Assembly (NCBI GenBank): GCA_028564675.1
Contig: JAOVVO010000073.1
Location: forward strand, 62,001 to 126,000
Reading direction: 5' to 3'
DNA length: 64,000 bases
DNA from: Onchocerca lupi
Taxonomy: Eukaryota > Nematoda > Chromadorea > Rhabditida > Onchocercidae
The stretch's first letter is position 1, and each line of letters starts with the position of its first letter. Positions 38,101 to 49,060 of this stretch are shown in pieces. The translations under genes and the position numbers were made by a program. The notes beneath the pieces were generated by a model. It had not been told where the DNA came from. It worked only from the letters and a program-made list of their open reading frames with translations, and did no database searches.

Positions 38101-40967
38101 CAATAAATTTCCAATCAAAAATTGTATGAGTTGAACGAACTATTAAATTGACCAGTTTGGTTTTGCAATTTCGGAAACTTGTTTGTTTAAAAATTTCAAG
38201 TTGCTAAACTGATTTACTTAATTAATTATAGACATAAAATGATGAATAAATAAATAAAAGAAAGGAAGTAAGGAGAAATGAAATGAATGAAAGAGCAATA
38301 TTTAATTCAATATACTTTGAATTAGTTGATATCTCGCTTGATTAACTTGAAATTAAGGAAGAAAATAATAACCAAAAAATGATAATTCTCTTTTACTTAC
38401 ATTTCTACTACAGAATCAAGCATAAATATTTAATATCTACTAAATTAATTACGAATTTTATGCACAAATAATGATTGCAAAGATTTCTATAATAAACGTA
38501 ACAGGGCGAAAAGAACAAACATTTTAATATCATATTTTAGATTTTTTTTTTTAATTCAACAAAAAACCAGAGGTTAGAATGATTCGAAAGTTTAATTTTA
38601 TCAGTTTGATTTCTATTTTGGATTATAAATGATATCGTAGATTGGTAACGGCGAGTAAAATCATATGCCAATAAATAGAAATTATTCAAATAAAAAAGTA
38701 AGACAAACCAAGTACAACGTAAATTGGCTTGGAATTCCAACCTGGTGGACCTTTTAATATACAGCCAGTTGTACTATCATATCTGCAATTTAAATTCTGA
38801 TCAATGTTTTTTAATATCTTAAAATTGGAAAATTTTTTCATTTTCATTCATTTTTTATTTATTTATTTCTTTATTTTTTATTCAATGTCAGTTATAATGA
38901 AATGATAATATTTATATTCAACTGTTCATTTTGATTTTCTTTCTTTTTTCTTCAATTTTTTCCCAAGAAATTTCTTAAAAAAAAAGAAAAGAACGGTGAA
39001 AAGACAAGACTTGACTTTAAGGCTCTTTTGCGATTTTCTTCTTTGTAATAAAGGCCATGTGCTCCAGGTATGACAGATTGTACGGATGACAAAAGTATGG
39101 ATTCATTTTTTTCTAATGGAATATTCACCGGTTCCAACTCAATACGAGCCCATCCTAAAGTAATACTCACATTTTTCTCATCATTGATACAACAAAGTTA
39201 TCATATCAGTAATTATAGTAACAATATCTTAGCTAAAGTAAAAATTCATTATTTGTTACAATTATTTTACTTCTATAATATATAAATGAAACATATTTTT
39301 ATTAAATTAACATAATTTATAGTAATGAAAAAAATTTGGCTTGTTTAGAAAAATACCTGGTGGAATATCTATTGATAGCAATGTGGAATCTTCGCTTGGA
39401 GGAACATCCATGGAACCTAAAAAATGTTTCTGCAAAACATTTCATTATTAAAATTAGAAATTTTTAGAGAAATACGTATTTATATAATGTATGATAAAAT
39501 AATGGTACATGAAAATATTTATTGTAAACTGTATATTAAATATTATTAGATAGGAAGAAGAACGTATTTGAAAGCGTGAAAAATTTTTGCATTGTATTGA
39601 GATTTTCAGAAAAAATAAAAAACGAATAATTTGTAGCCTCGAAAATGTTATACCAATTTTAATCAAAAAATTCAATGAGGAACATTGATCGGTATCATAA
39701 ACTTCATTTATTAATTTATCATTTATTTGTTTTTCGACACCAAAAAATCAATTTTTTCAAGTTAAATTTAGAAAATGAAATGATTTATGTTCTTTTTTTA
39801 AATTGTCAAATGAAAAAAATTACGAAGAAAGGTGCAGAATAATTGGTAAATCATTAAAAGTGATCGGTGAGTTACCATTAAAATGTCAATTTTTTGCTTA
39901 ATGAATGTCTACTGTTCATGTTAAAAATTGATATAAGTGACTAATTTTTAATGATTAATGATAAATCTTAAATAATGATATTATGGCTAAAATATTTCTC
40001 GCTATTCAATTTGCATTGAATCAACTTTTCTTGTTTACCGGAAATAAAATAGCTAATTTGAAATCAGTTATATTACTTTAAGTGAATTTTCGAGTATTTT
40101 CGCGAAAATAAAGTTGCTTTATGACCACATAATACCCTGATTTGACTTTTCTTTATCATTTCAAAGATTCATTTCTCCACTGCTAAAGATTTGGGACGAT
40201 ATTTCAAATAATCAAGCATCAAAAATCGCAACACCAATTTCTCTTTTTTAATTTTTGACTGATTTTTGATGTTAAAGAAACAAATTGTCTTTAAAATGAA
40301 ATCAATAAAATAATAAGCCCATTTTTAATATTTCGCAGAAATTTAACGAGATCGCTTTGATCTTAACAAAATATCAAAGTTGATTGAAGCAAATTCTTAG
40401 TTAAAGTGAAAAATAAAGCATTCCATTGATGAGATAGATAAATATCAATTAAATTATGTAAAATAAATACAAAAACTACTTCAGCAATCTCTTGATTAGC
40501 TTTTTAAGCAAAATATTTTTGACATTTTAGTTCTGCTTTTTCAAAAGCAATATTTATCTGAGCCGTTTTTTCTAAGTGAAATTACAATTTTGAGCCTTTG
40601 GCCATTTGAAATCGAATATTTCACATACTTGGCTCAAATACCCATACATATACACAGAATTTCATCTATTTTTGGGATTGTATTCCAATCACTATCAATT
40701 TGATATTCATAATCATTGAGTTTCATGACATAAATATTCTTATCTTGGCCTATTAGTTTCTGCAATAATGACTTAATTACTCTAATTTCATATGAAAATT
40801 ATTTCTGTTAGTGGAATTTATCATTATCAATATATTGAAATAGAAGAGAAATGAAAAAAGTACAAAAAATGAAGGGATTATTGCATCAGTAATCAAAGAT
40901 ATCAGTGATGTGCACCTAAAATCGACCACACATACAGTAATATCATGTCAGAAGGAAATGAATTCAT
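1768..40967 (-). CDS. Giant modular protein: TDP-43-N-like domain, repeat coiled coil, C-terminal glycogen-binding domain (about 2,433 aa)
   Basis: Unrecognised as a named gene. Exons in transcript order: 40932-40967, 40642-40759, 39357-39416, 39016-39154, 38709-38782, 36655-36753, 36475-36509, 35995-36117, 35697-35773, 35159-35198, 34813-34904, 34634-34750, 34077-34212, 33701-33837, 33189-33305, 32722-32862, 32405-32509, 32036-32176, 31253-31358, 31047-31132, 30056-30190, 29711-29798, 29507-29601, 29278-29418, 28859-28948, 28409-28546, 27704-27788, 27381-27460, 27100-27240, 25688-25777, 25263-25403, 24910-25009, 24676-24755, 24202-24321, 23905-24055, 23524-23603, 23065-23205, 22754-22870, 22127-22267, 18333-18480, 18119-18204, 17465-17605, 16698-16793, 15762-15894, 15481-15578, 15091-15231, 14779-14874, 14313-14397, 14145-14212, 13767-13904, 13189-13254, 12770-12847, 11993-12112, 8342-8510, 7467-7564, 7076-7216, 6609-6734, 6357-6420, 6117-6200, 5770-5830, 4914-5014, 4257-4466, 3871-4019, 3537-3608, 3246-3356, 2091-2178, 1768-1968. 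Every junction keeps frame and the total is 7,302 nt. Residues about 72-142 resemble the TDP-43 N-terminal domain, about 270-2300 are Glu/Lys/Leu heptad-like coiled coil, and about 2338-2433 are AMPK-beta-CBM-like. The ligand domain at one end, the self-association domain at the other and the rod between suggest a scaffold or tether near glycogen; this is inference. Least certain: the first exon, the left edge of exon 34077-34212 (34092 also keeps frame), and whether it is one gene throughout. Confidence 0.78.
2221..2330 (-). repeat. Helitron-end-like repeat fragment
   Basis: The reverse strand carries the TATTTGAATGCAACGTTATT-like block followed by AAGAACTTTCGAGATTTAAG. This matches the 18.7-18.85 kb Helitron end and the 59.34-59.42 kb copy in the same orientation. 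It lies in the intron between exons 3246-3356 and 2091-2178 and is followed by a pyrimidine-rich tract at 2338-2462. Confidence 0.5.
2338..2462. repeat. Pyrimidine-rich tract
   Basis: About 125 bp with very few purines on the plus strand (CTTTCTC- and CCTCCTCC-like). The open frame over it is low-complexity Ser/Leu/Phe and not a gene. Confidence 0.6.
2585..2960 (+). mobile_element. LTR-like promoter segment, copy 1
   Basis: The sequence TTAATATGTTGTAAACCTCC is followed about 45 bp later by a TATA box (tataaaaaa at 2742-2750) and GGGCTTTTC. The same series occurs at 49670-49980 (plus) and 60050-60240 (minus). A promoter with a downstream body, repeated at unrelated sites and in both orientations, fits solo LTRs or LTR fragments. 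I cannot assign the family. It lies in an intron of the giant gene, antisense to it. Confidence 0.5.
3001..3190 (+). repeat. Helitron-end-like repeat with hairpin end
   Basis: This copy holds TATTCGAATGCAATGTTGTA, then AAAATTCGAAAGCAATCAGT, ATTTACATTTTTATTTATAT and a terminal region GGCTATACCCG...CGTATAGCTAA whose ends can pair. CTAA would fit a CTRR terminus, but the next base is C rather than T. Confidence 0.5.
3246..6734 (-). CDS. C-terminal part of the coiled coil (exons 57-65)
   Basis: The nine exons (left ends 6609, 6357, 6117, 5770, 4914, 4257, 3871, 3537, 3246) encode acidic/basic heptad sequence such as IAKLESEAINMQY, EYVQFQNEELQQLKK and KSLEDEQRKTGEEIW. Exons 3871-4019 and 3537-3608 carry the last degenerate GEHRQW copies (EWRLGEVTQYWNDAKWK and GELEAGMAHKEWLLDQA). 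Exon 3246-3356 (LDQMYRFRDTTKNALDGTF) is the non-coiled bridge into the carbohydrate-binding domain. Confidence 0.72.
8511..11992 (-). other. Large intron (3.5 kb) of the giant gene
   Basis: I see no exon or recognisable transposon here. It holds short local tandem duplications: an acatttacaatcaacaaa unit twice at about 9061-9115, a pair around 9480-9530, and a pair of about 45 bp near 10613-10740 beginning gttcagagcgattctgcg and gttcggaacaatttcgta. Confidence 0.5.
14145..14212 (-). CDS. Cysteine-containing mini-exon in the coiled coil
   Basis: This exon encodes HICCACNEVSALNRTG, the only Cys cluster (C-C-x-C) seen in the rod. It breaks the Leu/Glu/Lys heptad character, so it may be a hinge, a disulphide point or a metal-binding point. 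Phase matches both neighbours (14313-14397 and 13767-13904), and both splice sites are canonical. Confidence 0.6.
15760..15761 (-). other. GC donor splice site
   Basis: The exon at 15762-15894 ends TTCAAGCAG and is followed by GCTTGC rather than GT. Using it gives the exact phase needed for the next exon (15481-15578). GC-AG introns are a known minority class in nematodes. Confidence 0.55.
18654..18850 (-). mobile_element. Helitron 3' terminus with hairpin and CTAG end
   Basis: On the minus strand the element runs through the shared block TTCGAATGCAACATTGTGTC to a 7-bp-stem hairpin (AGCTGGA...TCCAGCT, 18656-18691) and ends CTAG followed by T. A subterminal hairpin, a CTRR end and a 3' flanking T are the canonical signs of a Helitron end. 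It lies about 0.6 kb downstream of the helicase fragment in the same orientation. Confidence 0.65.
19440..20950 (-). pseudogene. Decayed Helitron helicase (Pif1-like), C-terminal part
   Basis: Read on the minus strand in several frames, the fragment keeps the helicase order. It runs: a GMPSLNRSAAA-like start, HITELTFEQK, a Walker A remnant RGTGKTFLIRLILAT (20680-20740), CNISGTSGMGK (20466-20687), LKLIVNMHVYLQNDRSAG with SHQLLGIRNEKVP (20160-20310), FKSENVLIPRI and MPFQFKRLQFPIQLAFAF (19583-19777), then SQSLELCGLDLE and LCVACSNVGKPDNLY (19440-19580). Several stops and frameshifts separate these pieces, including one at the Walker A region, so it cannot encode a working enzyme. No Rep (HUH) domain was seen upstream, so the element is 5'-truncated as well as decayed. 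Confidence 0.85.
21400..22000 (+). repeat. Two tandem copies of a Helitron-end-like repeat
   Basis: Each unit contains a purine-rich stretch, then CAATAAA/CTAATAAA-CTCCGCCCC, GTAAGTATG-TTATATAAAA, TTCGAATG-AAGGTTGTATC with AAAATTTGAAA, GGTGGAGAACTTGC, and an end near ATAGATTTATTTCTAT. The units are at about 21400-21690 and 21735-22000. They carry no open frame and are probably non-autonomous or truncated. Confidence 0.6.
25778..27099 (-). other. Intron with a TC-rich simple repeat
   Basis: This 1.3 kb intron has a (TC)n/(CTTT)n-like pyrimidine tract at about 26262-26303. I see no additional exon or transposon protein. Confidence 0.5.
34634..36753 (-). CDS. Linker exons between the N-terminal domain and the coiled coil
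   Basis: Small exons encode a helical-looking stretch (FNSIAVGQYDAATERFEK), then a low-complexity acidic/polar linker (SSRSTDRKGIGDRLSRDA, DEEEQIDGS). A basic segment (KLKKQKEKFVLRKFRKI) leads into the coiled coil. The exon at 35697-35773 must use the acceptor just before TTTGCC, because the alternative four bases earlier brings an in-frame stop. The exon at 34634-34750 is a degenerate GEHRQW copy (LNEHKQYFDVTQAR). Confidence 0.6.
36754..38708 (-). other. Intron of about 2 kb, nothing recognised
   Basis: AT-rich sequence between the TDP-43-like exons and the linker exons. I see no coding exon or repeat with a clear identity. Confidence 0.4.
38709..39154 (-). CDS. TDP-43 N-terminal-like domain (exons 4-5 of the giant gene)
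   Basis: The translation reads EPVNIPLEKNESILLSSV, then IPGAHGLYYK, then GCILKGPPGWNSKPIYVVL. It follows the TDP-43 N-terminal domain pattern E-P-x-x-I-P-x-E ... L-L-S-x-V ... P-G-A-x-G-L-x-Y ... G-I-L-x-x-P-x-x-G-W-x-x-x-x-Y-V-V closely and over its full length. In TDP-43 this ubiquitin-like fold drives head-to-tail oligomerisation; whether it does so here is inference. No RRM domains follow, so this is not a TDP-43 orthologue but a reuse of the domain at the start of a coiled-coil protein. Confidence 0.68.
40642..40759 (-). CDS. N-terminal coding exon of unknown fold
   Basis: This exon encodes 39 codons beginning KLIGQDKNIYVMKLNDYEY and ending ILCICMG, and it joins in phase to the exon at 39357-39416 (SMDVPPSEDS...). 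The pattern of hydrophobic residues and the two Cys in CICMG look like conserved protein rather than chance AT-rich translation. It may extend the following TDP-43-like domain or be a separate small domain. Confidence 0.6.
40932..40967 (-). CDS. Candidate first coding exon and start codon of the giant gene
   Basis: An ATG at 40967-40965 sits directly behind a T-rich TTTTTAG acceptor, an arrangement typical of spliced-leader trans-splicing in nematodes. The 12 codons (MNSFPSDMILLY) end at a GTGTGG donor and join in phase to the next exon (KLIGQDKNIYVM...). A later in-frame ATG, at about 40726 in the second exon (MKLNDYEY), is the alternative start. The phase match supports this exon, but it is short enough to be chance. 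Confidence 0.45.
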
Positions 40968-43900
40968 CTAAAAAAAAAATAAAAAAAAAAAAGATTTCGA
41001 TCTTCTACTACCCAATTAATCAAGTATAATTTTTTAAACAAAAATCATTTTTCTTTTTTTTTCATCTGTGAAAACAAATGGTCCTACCTCCAACAATTGT
41101 TTGATAAAAAAAATGATTTAAAACTTTTCACTTTTCAATTCTTCTTTAGTCTAAATGTAATAAAAAATGTTAGTAAATGGTGGAGAATAAAAAACAAGTT
41201 TCTTTAAGAATTCAAATCTAATAATTCAAAATGAGAAAGAAGCCATCACAATTGTTGTAAGTGGTGGAAAAAAAAATCTTGCATTAAAATGAAGATTTAA
41301 ATGAAACTTAAGCGAATTACTTTTAATGTTAATGATTTGTCAAAACAACTGAAGCGACGAAGAAATATGATTAAATAGAAACTTGTGATAACAATCATAA
41401 AAAGTATGCTCGATCATAGGATGAAATATGAAAAAAATATATTCCAATCTATTCGACCGGAATGTATTTCCACCCTATTTCGATATTGCTTAACCAATGA
41501 TTAAACATGTTAACAATTATCAATCGACTGCTCAAAATGAAAGATAATTTAATTCGACTTGTTAACCATATTTTCTTATAAATTCTTGATAAACTTCAAG
41601 ATATTTCATTTTTTTTTTTTGGTAATTACTCAACGGAAAATAAATTTCGTAAGAATTTAAATCAAATTTGATAATTTATTTTTTTTCATAAAATGATATA
41701 AGTAGCAAAATATAAGTAAAAATATGCCTGAAATAGTATAATGTAGTAGACAAGTTGAAATTAGCTTCAGTAACTGGTCAATTTAAAAAAAAACGAGACA
41801 AGTTGTACTTTCTTGAAAATTAAAAGCCCAAAAAAAGAAAAAAATCAAAGGAAAAATTTTCTGCAAAAAATTTTTGCAGTTTAGTAAAGCAATTATTCAA
41901 ATCTCACAAGAATCCATCTTCCCATAGCTCCCTTTCTTTTTTTTGCTATAAAAAAAAATTCGAGAGCGGTCATAAATTTCACTTCCGAATGAAATCATCA
42001 AATTATTTATCATACATTTATTTACAGTACATTATGTAAAGTAAAAAATGATGTCACCAACTTTATAGATAGTAAGATGAAAGCTTCGAAATTGAACAGC
42101 TAGAGATAATAAAAGCGAAAACGTTCGCAAATTAGAAAAGATTATTGAAATCATTGCAAATTAGAGTTGACCGTAAGATTACCATACATAGAAAAGAGTC
42201 GAACTTTATTTTTATAAGATAAAAACGAGGTGACTTTCCTTCATTTCTTTTTTTTCTTTTTTTTTTTGAATTTTTCGTTCATAAATGAAACATAAACTTT
42301 TCTCGGATAGTCTATTCTTACTGAGAAATAGAAAAAATTGAGTGTTTTTCATTTTTTTTTAAAGCTCTTCGTCTATTTCAATTTATGAAAAATGAAAAAT
42401 ATCAAGTTTCATAGCAATCACTTTTCACAACCATCAATCGTAATCATTCTTTTTATAATTTGCTTTAGTTCTTTAGCAATAAAATTATGATACAATAAAA
42501 GTTCAAAATAAGATTTACTTAAAAAATAATAAAAAACACTTATTTTATTTAATAATCGCAACAAAAGATGTCAGAAGTTTCAAGAATTCGTAATCTTCCA
42601 AAAATTTTTTTTTATTGGATCTAAAGTTATTACTAATTCAATTTGTAATATTTTAATGCTCAGAAAGCGCAATAATTCATCGTATGTAGCGAAAATTATT
42701 TCATTCTTTTTTCTTTTTTTTTAAAATTTTCCACGTTTATTTATTTTGTATTTTTCTTCTTCCTATCATCCATCTTAGTTTCAACTTCTTTTTATAATGA
42801 AATTTATAACTTTCCATCTATCTTTTTAATACTTCAGTCATTGTCATCACGAAAAATTTAGTAATAACATGTTTTAGTTTCATCTCCATGCTCGATGTAA
42901 TTTCGAATTATTTCTCATATCGATATTTGATGATTCTTTCATGGTCTTTAGAAAAATTTTGAAATTTTCTTTTACATTTTTTCAATCAAATATGGTGGAA
43001 CATGCTGTTTAATTTTCGCTTATCTTATTTGATCGTAACCGTTCATATCTTTACTTCTTGTAAAAAAAAAAAAAAAAAAAATATTCCATCTATTTGTTGT
43101 TGGCGGAGAGAATTAAAATTTTATTTCAATTTTAATGAAGATGCGGGGATTTTTACCGACAGTTTACTTTCCATTCCTTACATTCTTTGATTTCTGGCAC
43201 AGATACCACTATCAGCACACAAAATCTGCATAATGAATAAATTTATGCGAAATAGGCTACCATTTTTTTACTTACCTATTCACTATTAACGATTTAACAA
43301 ATTAATCAGATCGAATAATATCACATTCGATCAATATAATACCAAAAACGAATCGAATTTTATCTTTAATGAAACTTTAATGAAGTACAAATGAATCGTT
43401 TCATAAGGAAATTTAGCAAATATTTTCAAAAAAAAAAAAAAGGAAAAACGCTTTACAAAAATAACTCTTTGTTACTAAAATTTTTATTTCCGTCGGATAA
43501 TGGCATAATGTTGCTTATTATGGATGCAAATAAATTCAAAAGCTGAGCGTTTACAAATGGAATAGAAATCTAAAGAGAAGAAATCTATAAAGCATATATT
43601 TGGATTCTAATTTCATAAAAATTGTGGAATCGAATTTTTCATTCGTATGAAATTAAAAGAGAAAAAAAACGATTGAGCAACTGAGTGGAATTTCTGCATA
43701 AATTTAAACATATTTTAAGCTTCACTAAATTCACAATAATTCTGAATAACAAGAAGTAAAGAGGCAGAAAATGCAATAGGTAGGATTATGTTTTTAAAAA
43801 ATAGTTTCGTATCGATTTCAATAATTTTTAAAGCTAAAAAAAAGGAAAATTTGTAAAATAAAACAAACAAATTTATTTCGAAATAGATGTAAATAACTGT

Positions 43901-46900
43901 ACGTTGGCAAAAATTGAAAAGACACAACAAATAATGCATAATACTCTGCTTCATTAAAGAAAAAAAAAATATATTCCATCTTATGATAAAAACTACCACA
44001 AACACTGAGATTAAATGTTAAGGAAAAAAGTTCGAATTAAACTTTCCTATAATACAAAGCTTATTTATTGATCAATTGGGAAATTTCGAACGAGCGGAGA
44101 TGACAATACCAGTAAAACAATTAGCTATCAGAATAGCTTGTTAAATGCAATGTGCTTGCATCTCCCATTTTTATAAATTAAAAGTTATTTCAGCATAAAT
44201 AATGTTTCACCGAAAAAATAGTTGAGCCTATCAGTGTTTTTTTAGAACTTAATAAAATTTTAAAGCCCAAATCTCAGCTGTTCAATCTTCATCGACTAAT
44301 TGAACGGAATCTTCAAAAAAAACTGCAAGCGAAACAACATTCAAGTTAGTTTTTGCTTATCTTTACTGCAGCATTAGAAGATGATCACTTTCTGTTGCTG
44401 TAAATCTTCATCGGAAGTCAGAAAAAAGTTGCAAAAAAAAAGAAAAAATTTTTTTGTAGAAAAAAATTGCAACCTATAAACATTGGACTAAATAAAGTGA
44501 TAGAAATGGCGAAAAGAAATCTGCTTTAAAGATTTTTCTGTAAAAATATCATCCGATAAAATTATTGGATTTTCGTGAAACAGAGAAGAGAAATGATTTT
44601 ACTGCTATCATAAGGTCAGATTGGAATGTCTAACGAATTCCGTAATCTAAGAGAAGATCTTAGAATGCTATAAAATTAGAGGATGATATTGGAAAGATAG
44701 CAGTATTAGTTCGATTACGTAATCTAGATTATACATTTAAAAATAAATATCTATGCAGTAATGGAAAATAACTTTTTTATTCTTTGAAGCAAAACAAAAT
44801 TACTGGTAGATCTCAAATTTACATTTGCAGGATTCGTTTGACTTTTTTTTTTTTTTTTTTTGATTATTCTGTTCGTTAAAAACAAGGCTAAAATTTTCGA
44901 GAGATTATGTGCTACAAAATTTCAATAGATATATATTAGATGAATGCAATACGATAAAGTTATCATTAATATATGCAACAAACGAATTTTCCAATTTTTT
45001 TCATTCGAAAATACTCAAAGATCATCAACTATCGGCTAGCTATTTTCTTCTACACTATTATCAGCTGATAAATAAACAGATGAATAGTTATCTTTCGATT
45101 TCTTCGAACCTTTTAAATAGATGAACTTTTGAAATGATGTCAAAGTTTTTGCTAAAATAGGGTTACATTCGAAAATATAGTTGTCGGATTCGCCTACTTT
45201 TCGAATTGTAACATTCTTTGTACTGTAGATTCAATAACATCCGGTAGACGTCATGTGGCAACACAAATGATTCATTAATTGCTTTTCATCATGAAGACAT
45301 AAAAAACAAGCATCATATAAATAATCTTATTGAAATCTAAATGTTCTGTAATGCGAACAGGTTGTTTAAACGATTAGTAGTTTCGAAAAAGATAAAATGA
45401 CGAATGAATTTTCAATGAAAAACTTTCAAGAATTCTAAGGATAATTAAACCAGTTAATTGATTAAATTTTTATTCAAGTACTGATTTTTAAACAAAAATG
45501 TTGAGTTTGTCTAATCAATAAACTGCACAAATCAATCAATCATAACGAAATGACATCGATTAATAATTCAATAATTCCTGTTTTCGATAGTTGATTTGTG
45601 AAATTAAAGTAATTGAAACGCCATGTAATCTTCAATCAATTTGATTGAAACTTCTACAATATCTAGTAGTCACTCTTCCACATATTTTCAATTCTTCAGT
45701 TTGATGAAATATTTTTAATTACATTGATGAATTAACTGACAAATAACTAAGTATTAAAATTGGGCTACAATTTTTATTTAGTATTGGCAAACAAATTAAA
45801 GAGGCAATAATTTGCAGCATTGCCTGCATCGAAGTAATTTTATTTTTTATTTTATATTTTGCTTCTTAGCAAAAGTGAATTTCGAAATGTGAAAGGATTT
45901 CCGAATTACATATGACCAGTTTTTTTCTTATTTCAGATTCCAGTTACTGCAACAAAAGAAAGTAGAATTATTTTTAATCGGTAATTGAGTATTTAGTGAA
46001 ATTAAGGAGAATACAGATTGGAAGATCACTGATTTTATATATCCCTTCCAAGTATTTCAAAATTTAGAAAAATCAATTTTCATTGAGAAGTTTGGAGAGT
46101 TATAATCGAGGTTTCCAAAATTTATAAATTTTTATCCATGATTTATTATAATAAAATTGAATTTTTGACTCTATTTTATTATTTGAATTTATAATTACAA
46201 GGTATTTGTAGTTTCTTTTCCATTAACTCAATGTTAATTTTTATTTTCATTGCTTTTATAAATATTTGGATTATTCTTTAATAGTCAAACAACACAATTT
46301 ATAAAACATTAGAAAATTCATTAATCAAAAACTTGTGTAAATCGAAGGACCAAAAAAAATAAAAAAAATATATGATGGATCAAAAAAATATAAAAGTAAT
46401 CAGTCCGGTCAATTAATCCAATGATAGTGAAATAAAAACTTACTAAATGAATTGTTAATTTTTCTGGCATAATCGGTACTTTCAGGTTCTTAATTGGCTA
46501 ATTTGTTTGCACTGTGTACATTTTTATAAAATCTGCAAGTTCGAATAGAATTTTGCTCAAAGCAGTAGAACTACTTTATTTTTTTTTGCAAAATTTTTTC
46601 TCTTTATTTTTATTTTGTTTGCTAAAGCAAAAGAGCGGCGGAAGCGAAAAAAAGAAAAACTTTGATCGAAAAAATTTCTGCATTTTTTAGATGAATAATG
46701 TTCAACGAAGAATGATATTTTAAGGATCATTAGCAGATGGCACTTATTTGTTGATTATCAAATTCATCCTTGCTGTCTTTTTTTTTTTTTTGGCAAAGTT
46801 TTTTGAAGTTTCAGTCTCTCATCAATGTCAGCTAATTGGATGTTTCTAGAGAAAATTAGTTATTATTGCAAAAAAATAATTAAATAATACTTCACCATTA

Positions 46901-49000
46901 CAGAAAATAAAAATGAAAAAAAATGAAAAATAAAATGAGCAGGACAGGATGATTTCTCAATTATAATCAATAGAAATCAGGAATATCGAAAAATCCCAGA
47001 AATCGATTTCAAATAGAACCAATGGAACTTCTGCCTTGCAGAAAGAGATATATTAGTGGCATGAGAGTTAAAATAGATGAAGTTCTTCTTGTGGAATTCC
47101 AACTTTGTGCTTATATTTGAGTGAATTTTATTTGCTACTTATGTTTACAGAAATGAAAGTTTTTGCATATCGCTAAAACAACAGTAGCTTAGAATAATGA
47201 AACTAATAAATCGATAACATTTCATCATATATTCCTAATAGAAATATCATCGTAATGTATAATGAATGACTTAAAAAACAAACAAAAAAATTCTTTCATA
47301 ATGTATATTAGTCTAGAAATTTAAATTAACATCGCGCGATAAAAAACATAAATGCTTAAATGATTAACTTAAACTGCTTATCGTATTCTGCCGCATTTCA
47401 GAATATGATAAACAATTTTTTATTGCATAAATGTTTGATCATGCCATAATTTTTCAATAAAAGGCATTATTTCAACTCTTACGGAAATTAATTATAATTG
47501 AAAAGATGATTTTTGAAAGCTGCAAAGATGTGAATGAATAGCGCTAATTTTTAATAAAAAAAAACAAAGTAATTATAGCAAAGCAGCAGATTACTGCAAT
47601 GCTATTTTGGAATGCTCTCAAAACTAAACGAAGTTTGCAAATACTGTAATACAATAAGAAATCTTTTATCATATATTAGTTATTCGGTTTGAATTTTCTG
47701 CGAATAATTAAATTATTGATATACATTTGGTCATAGGTTATTGTGGTTTAAATATTTAAATATCTAAGTTTTTCCTTTCTAATCTATGAAAACAATCAGA
47801 TTGTACACGAATTCTATGGTTTCTTTGAAGACATATGGATAAATTTATCAATTAGAAATGATACGAAACTTTTAATATTGTTTAAAAAGATCAAACGATT
47901 GTTCTTGTAGGCAGTAATTTTGTAATTGGCCAGATGATTCAATTATTCCTTCTTCAGTACTTATCAGTAATAATTCAACTATGTAATAGCTTTTGTAAAA
48001 CAATTCTAATATGAACTTTTAGTGCATTTTGTTCTGGTACAGTCCGTTATTCAGATAGATTTCTTTCGCAACATTTCAATCTATTTTACATTACTCAATA
48101 AAAAAGCAGGAGTTCCCTTTTAAACAATTGTCAGATTGTATTTAAAAAAGAAAAAACTTCCGGGAAGTAGACAAGAATAGTTGATTAAAAACTATGACGA
48201 TGAATGTAACAGGAAAAACGTATGATGAAATGGTTAGAATACTTTTTCAAAATAAGCTCAATTTATAACTTACATCATTAAGTTGGAATTACGAATTTGA
48301 CGTTTTCTGCTTTGACAAGTCACAAAGAAAATCGCTGAACAATGACAAACAATGACAATGAAAAATAAGAGAGATGTGGAAATTATGTCGGAATATGTGG
48401 ACTTTTTTAGTTCATTTCAAAGCATAGAAACGAAGAAAAAAATCAGTTAAGATGGAAAAGAATTATGGAATATCTTAAAATCAGGATTTAATTTTTTATT
48501 GGATCAAAATTTCTTTTTTTCTTCTTTAGAATTTCGAATTAATAATTGGAAGGAAATTAAAATTAATGAAAAGAAGTGATCTATTTATTGTGCATTTCAT
48601 CAAATATTTGATCAAATGATGAATTAATAAAGTATGCTGGACTGTATAAAATTTGATTTACCAATTTCGAATTATCGAATATCACCCAAACACTTATCCT
48701 TTAAATTTTTAACCAATGATCATTTCTTAGCATTACTATAAAAATTTATAAATTTTTTTGGAAAGTTTTGTTTTATTTTACTTCAAACTACAATATATTG
48801 TTGGCTAATCATTTTTGGAAAAGGCATCATTCCACATATTTATACATTGTAGTACACGCAGCGGAATCATTGCACTATGCTTTTTGTAACCAATTAAAAA
48901 TAATGAATCAATGAACAGATGAAATAAATCAAAAAATAGATAAGTCGTTAAGTTGGATGCTGCAACAAAACAAACAGCAGCAATTTTTTATTTTGAAAAT
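40968..49000. other. Gene desert
   Basis: Eight kilobases of AT-rich sequence, with short open frames only of the length expected by chance. The first few hundred bases should contain the promoter of the giant gene. I see no conserved motif, RNA gene or transposon protein. Confidence 0.5.
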
Positions 49001-49060
49001 TTTAGCTTAGTTTTAAATTTCAGCGCTTTTTGATTGAATGTTCAAACAAATTAGGAAATG

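Noticed and set aside
39357..39416. ATG at 39411 as the start of the giant protein, behind a TTTTTTAG acceptor
   Set aside because: The exon also joins in exact phase to 40642-40759, whose translation looks conserved, so this is more likely an internal exon. It remains a possible alternative trans-splice start.
43715..44005. 96-codon minus-strand hydrophobic open frame
   Set aside because: Phe/Ile/Leu richness is what AT-rich DNA produces by chance. No splice-consistent neighbours or motif.
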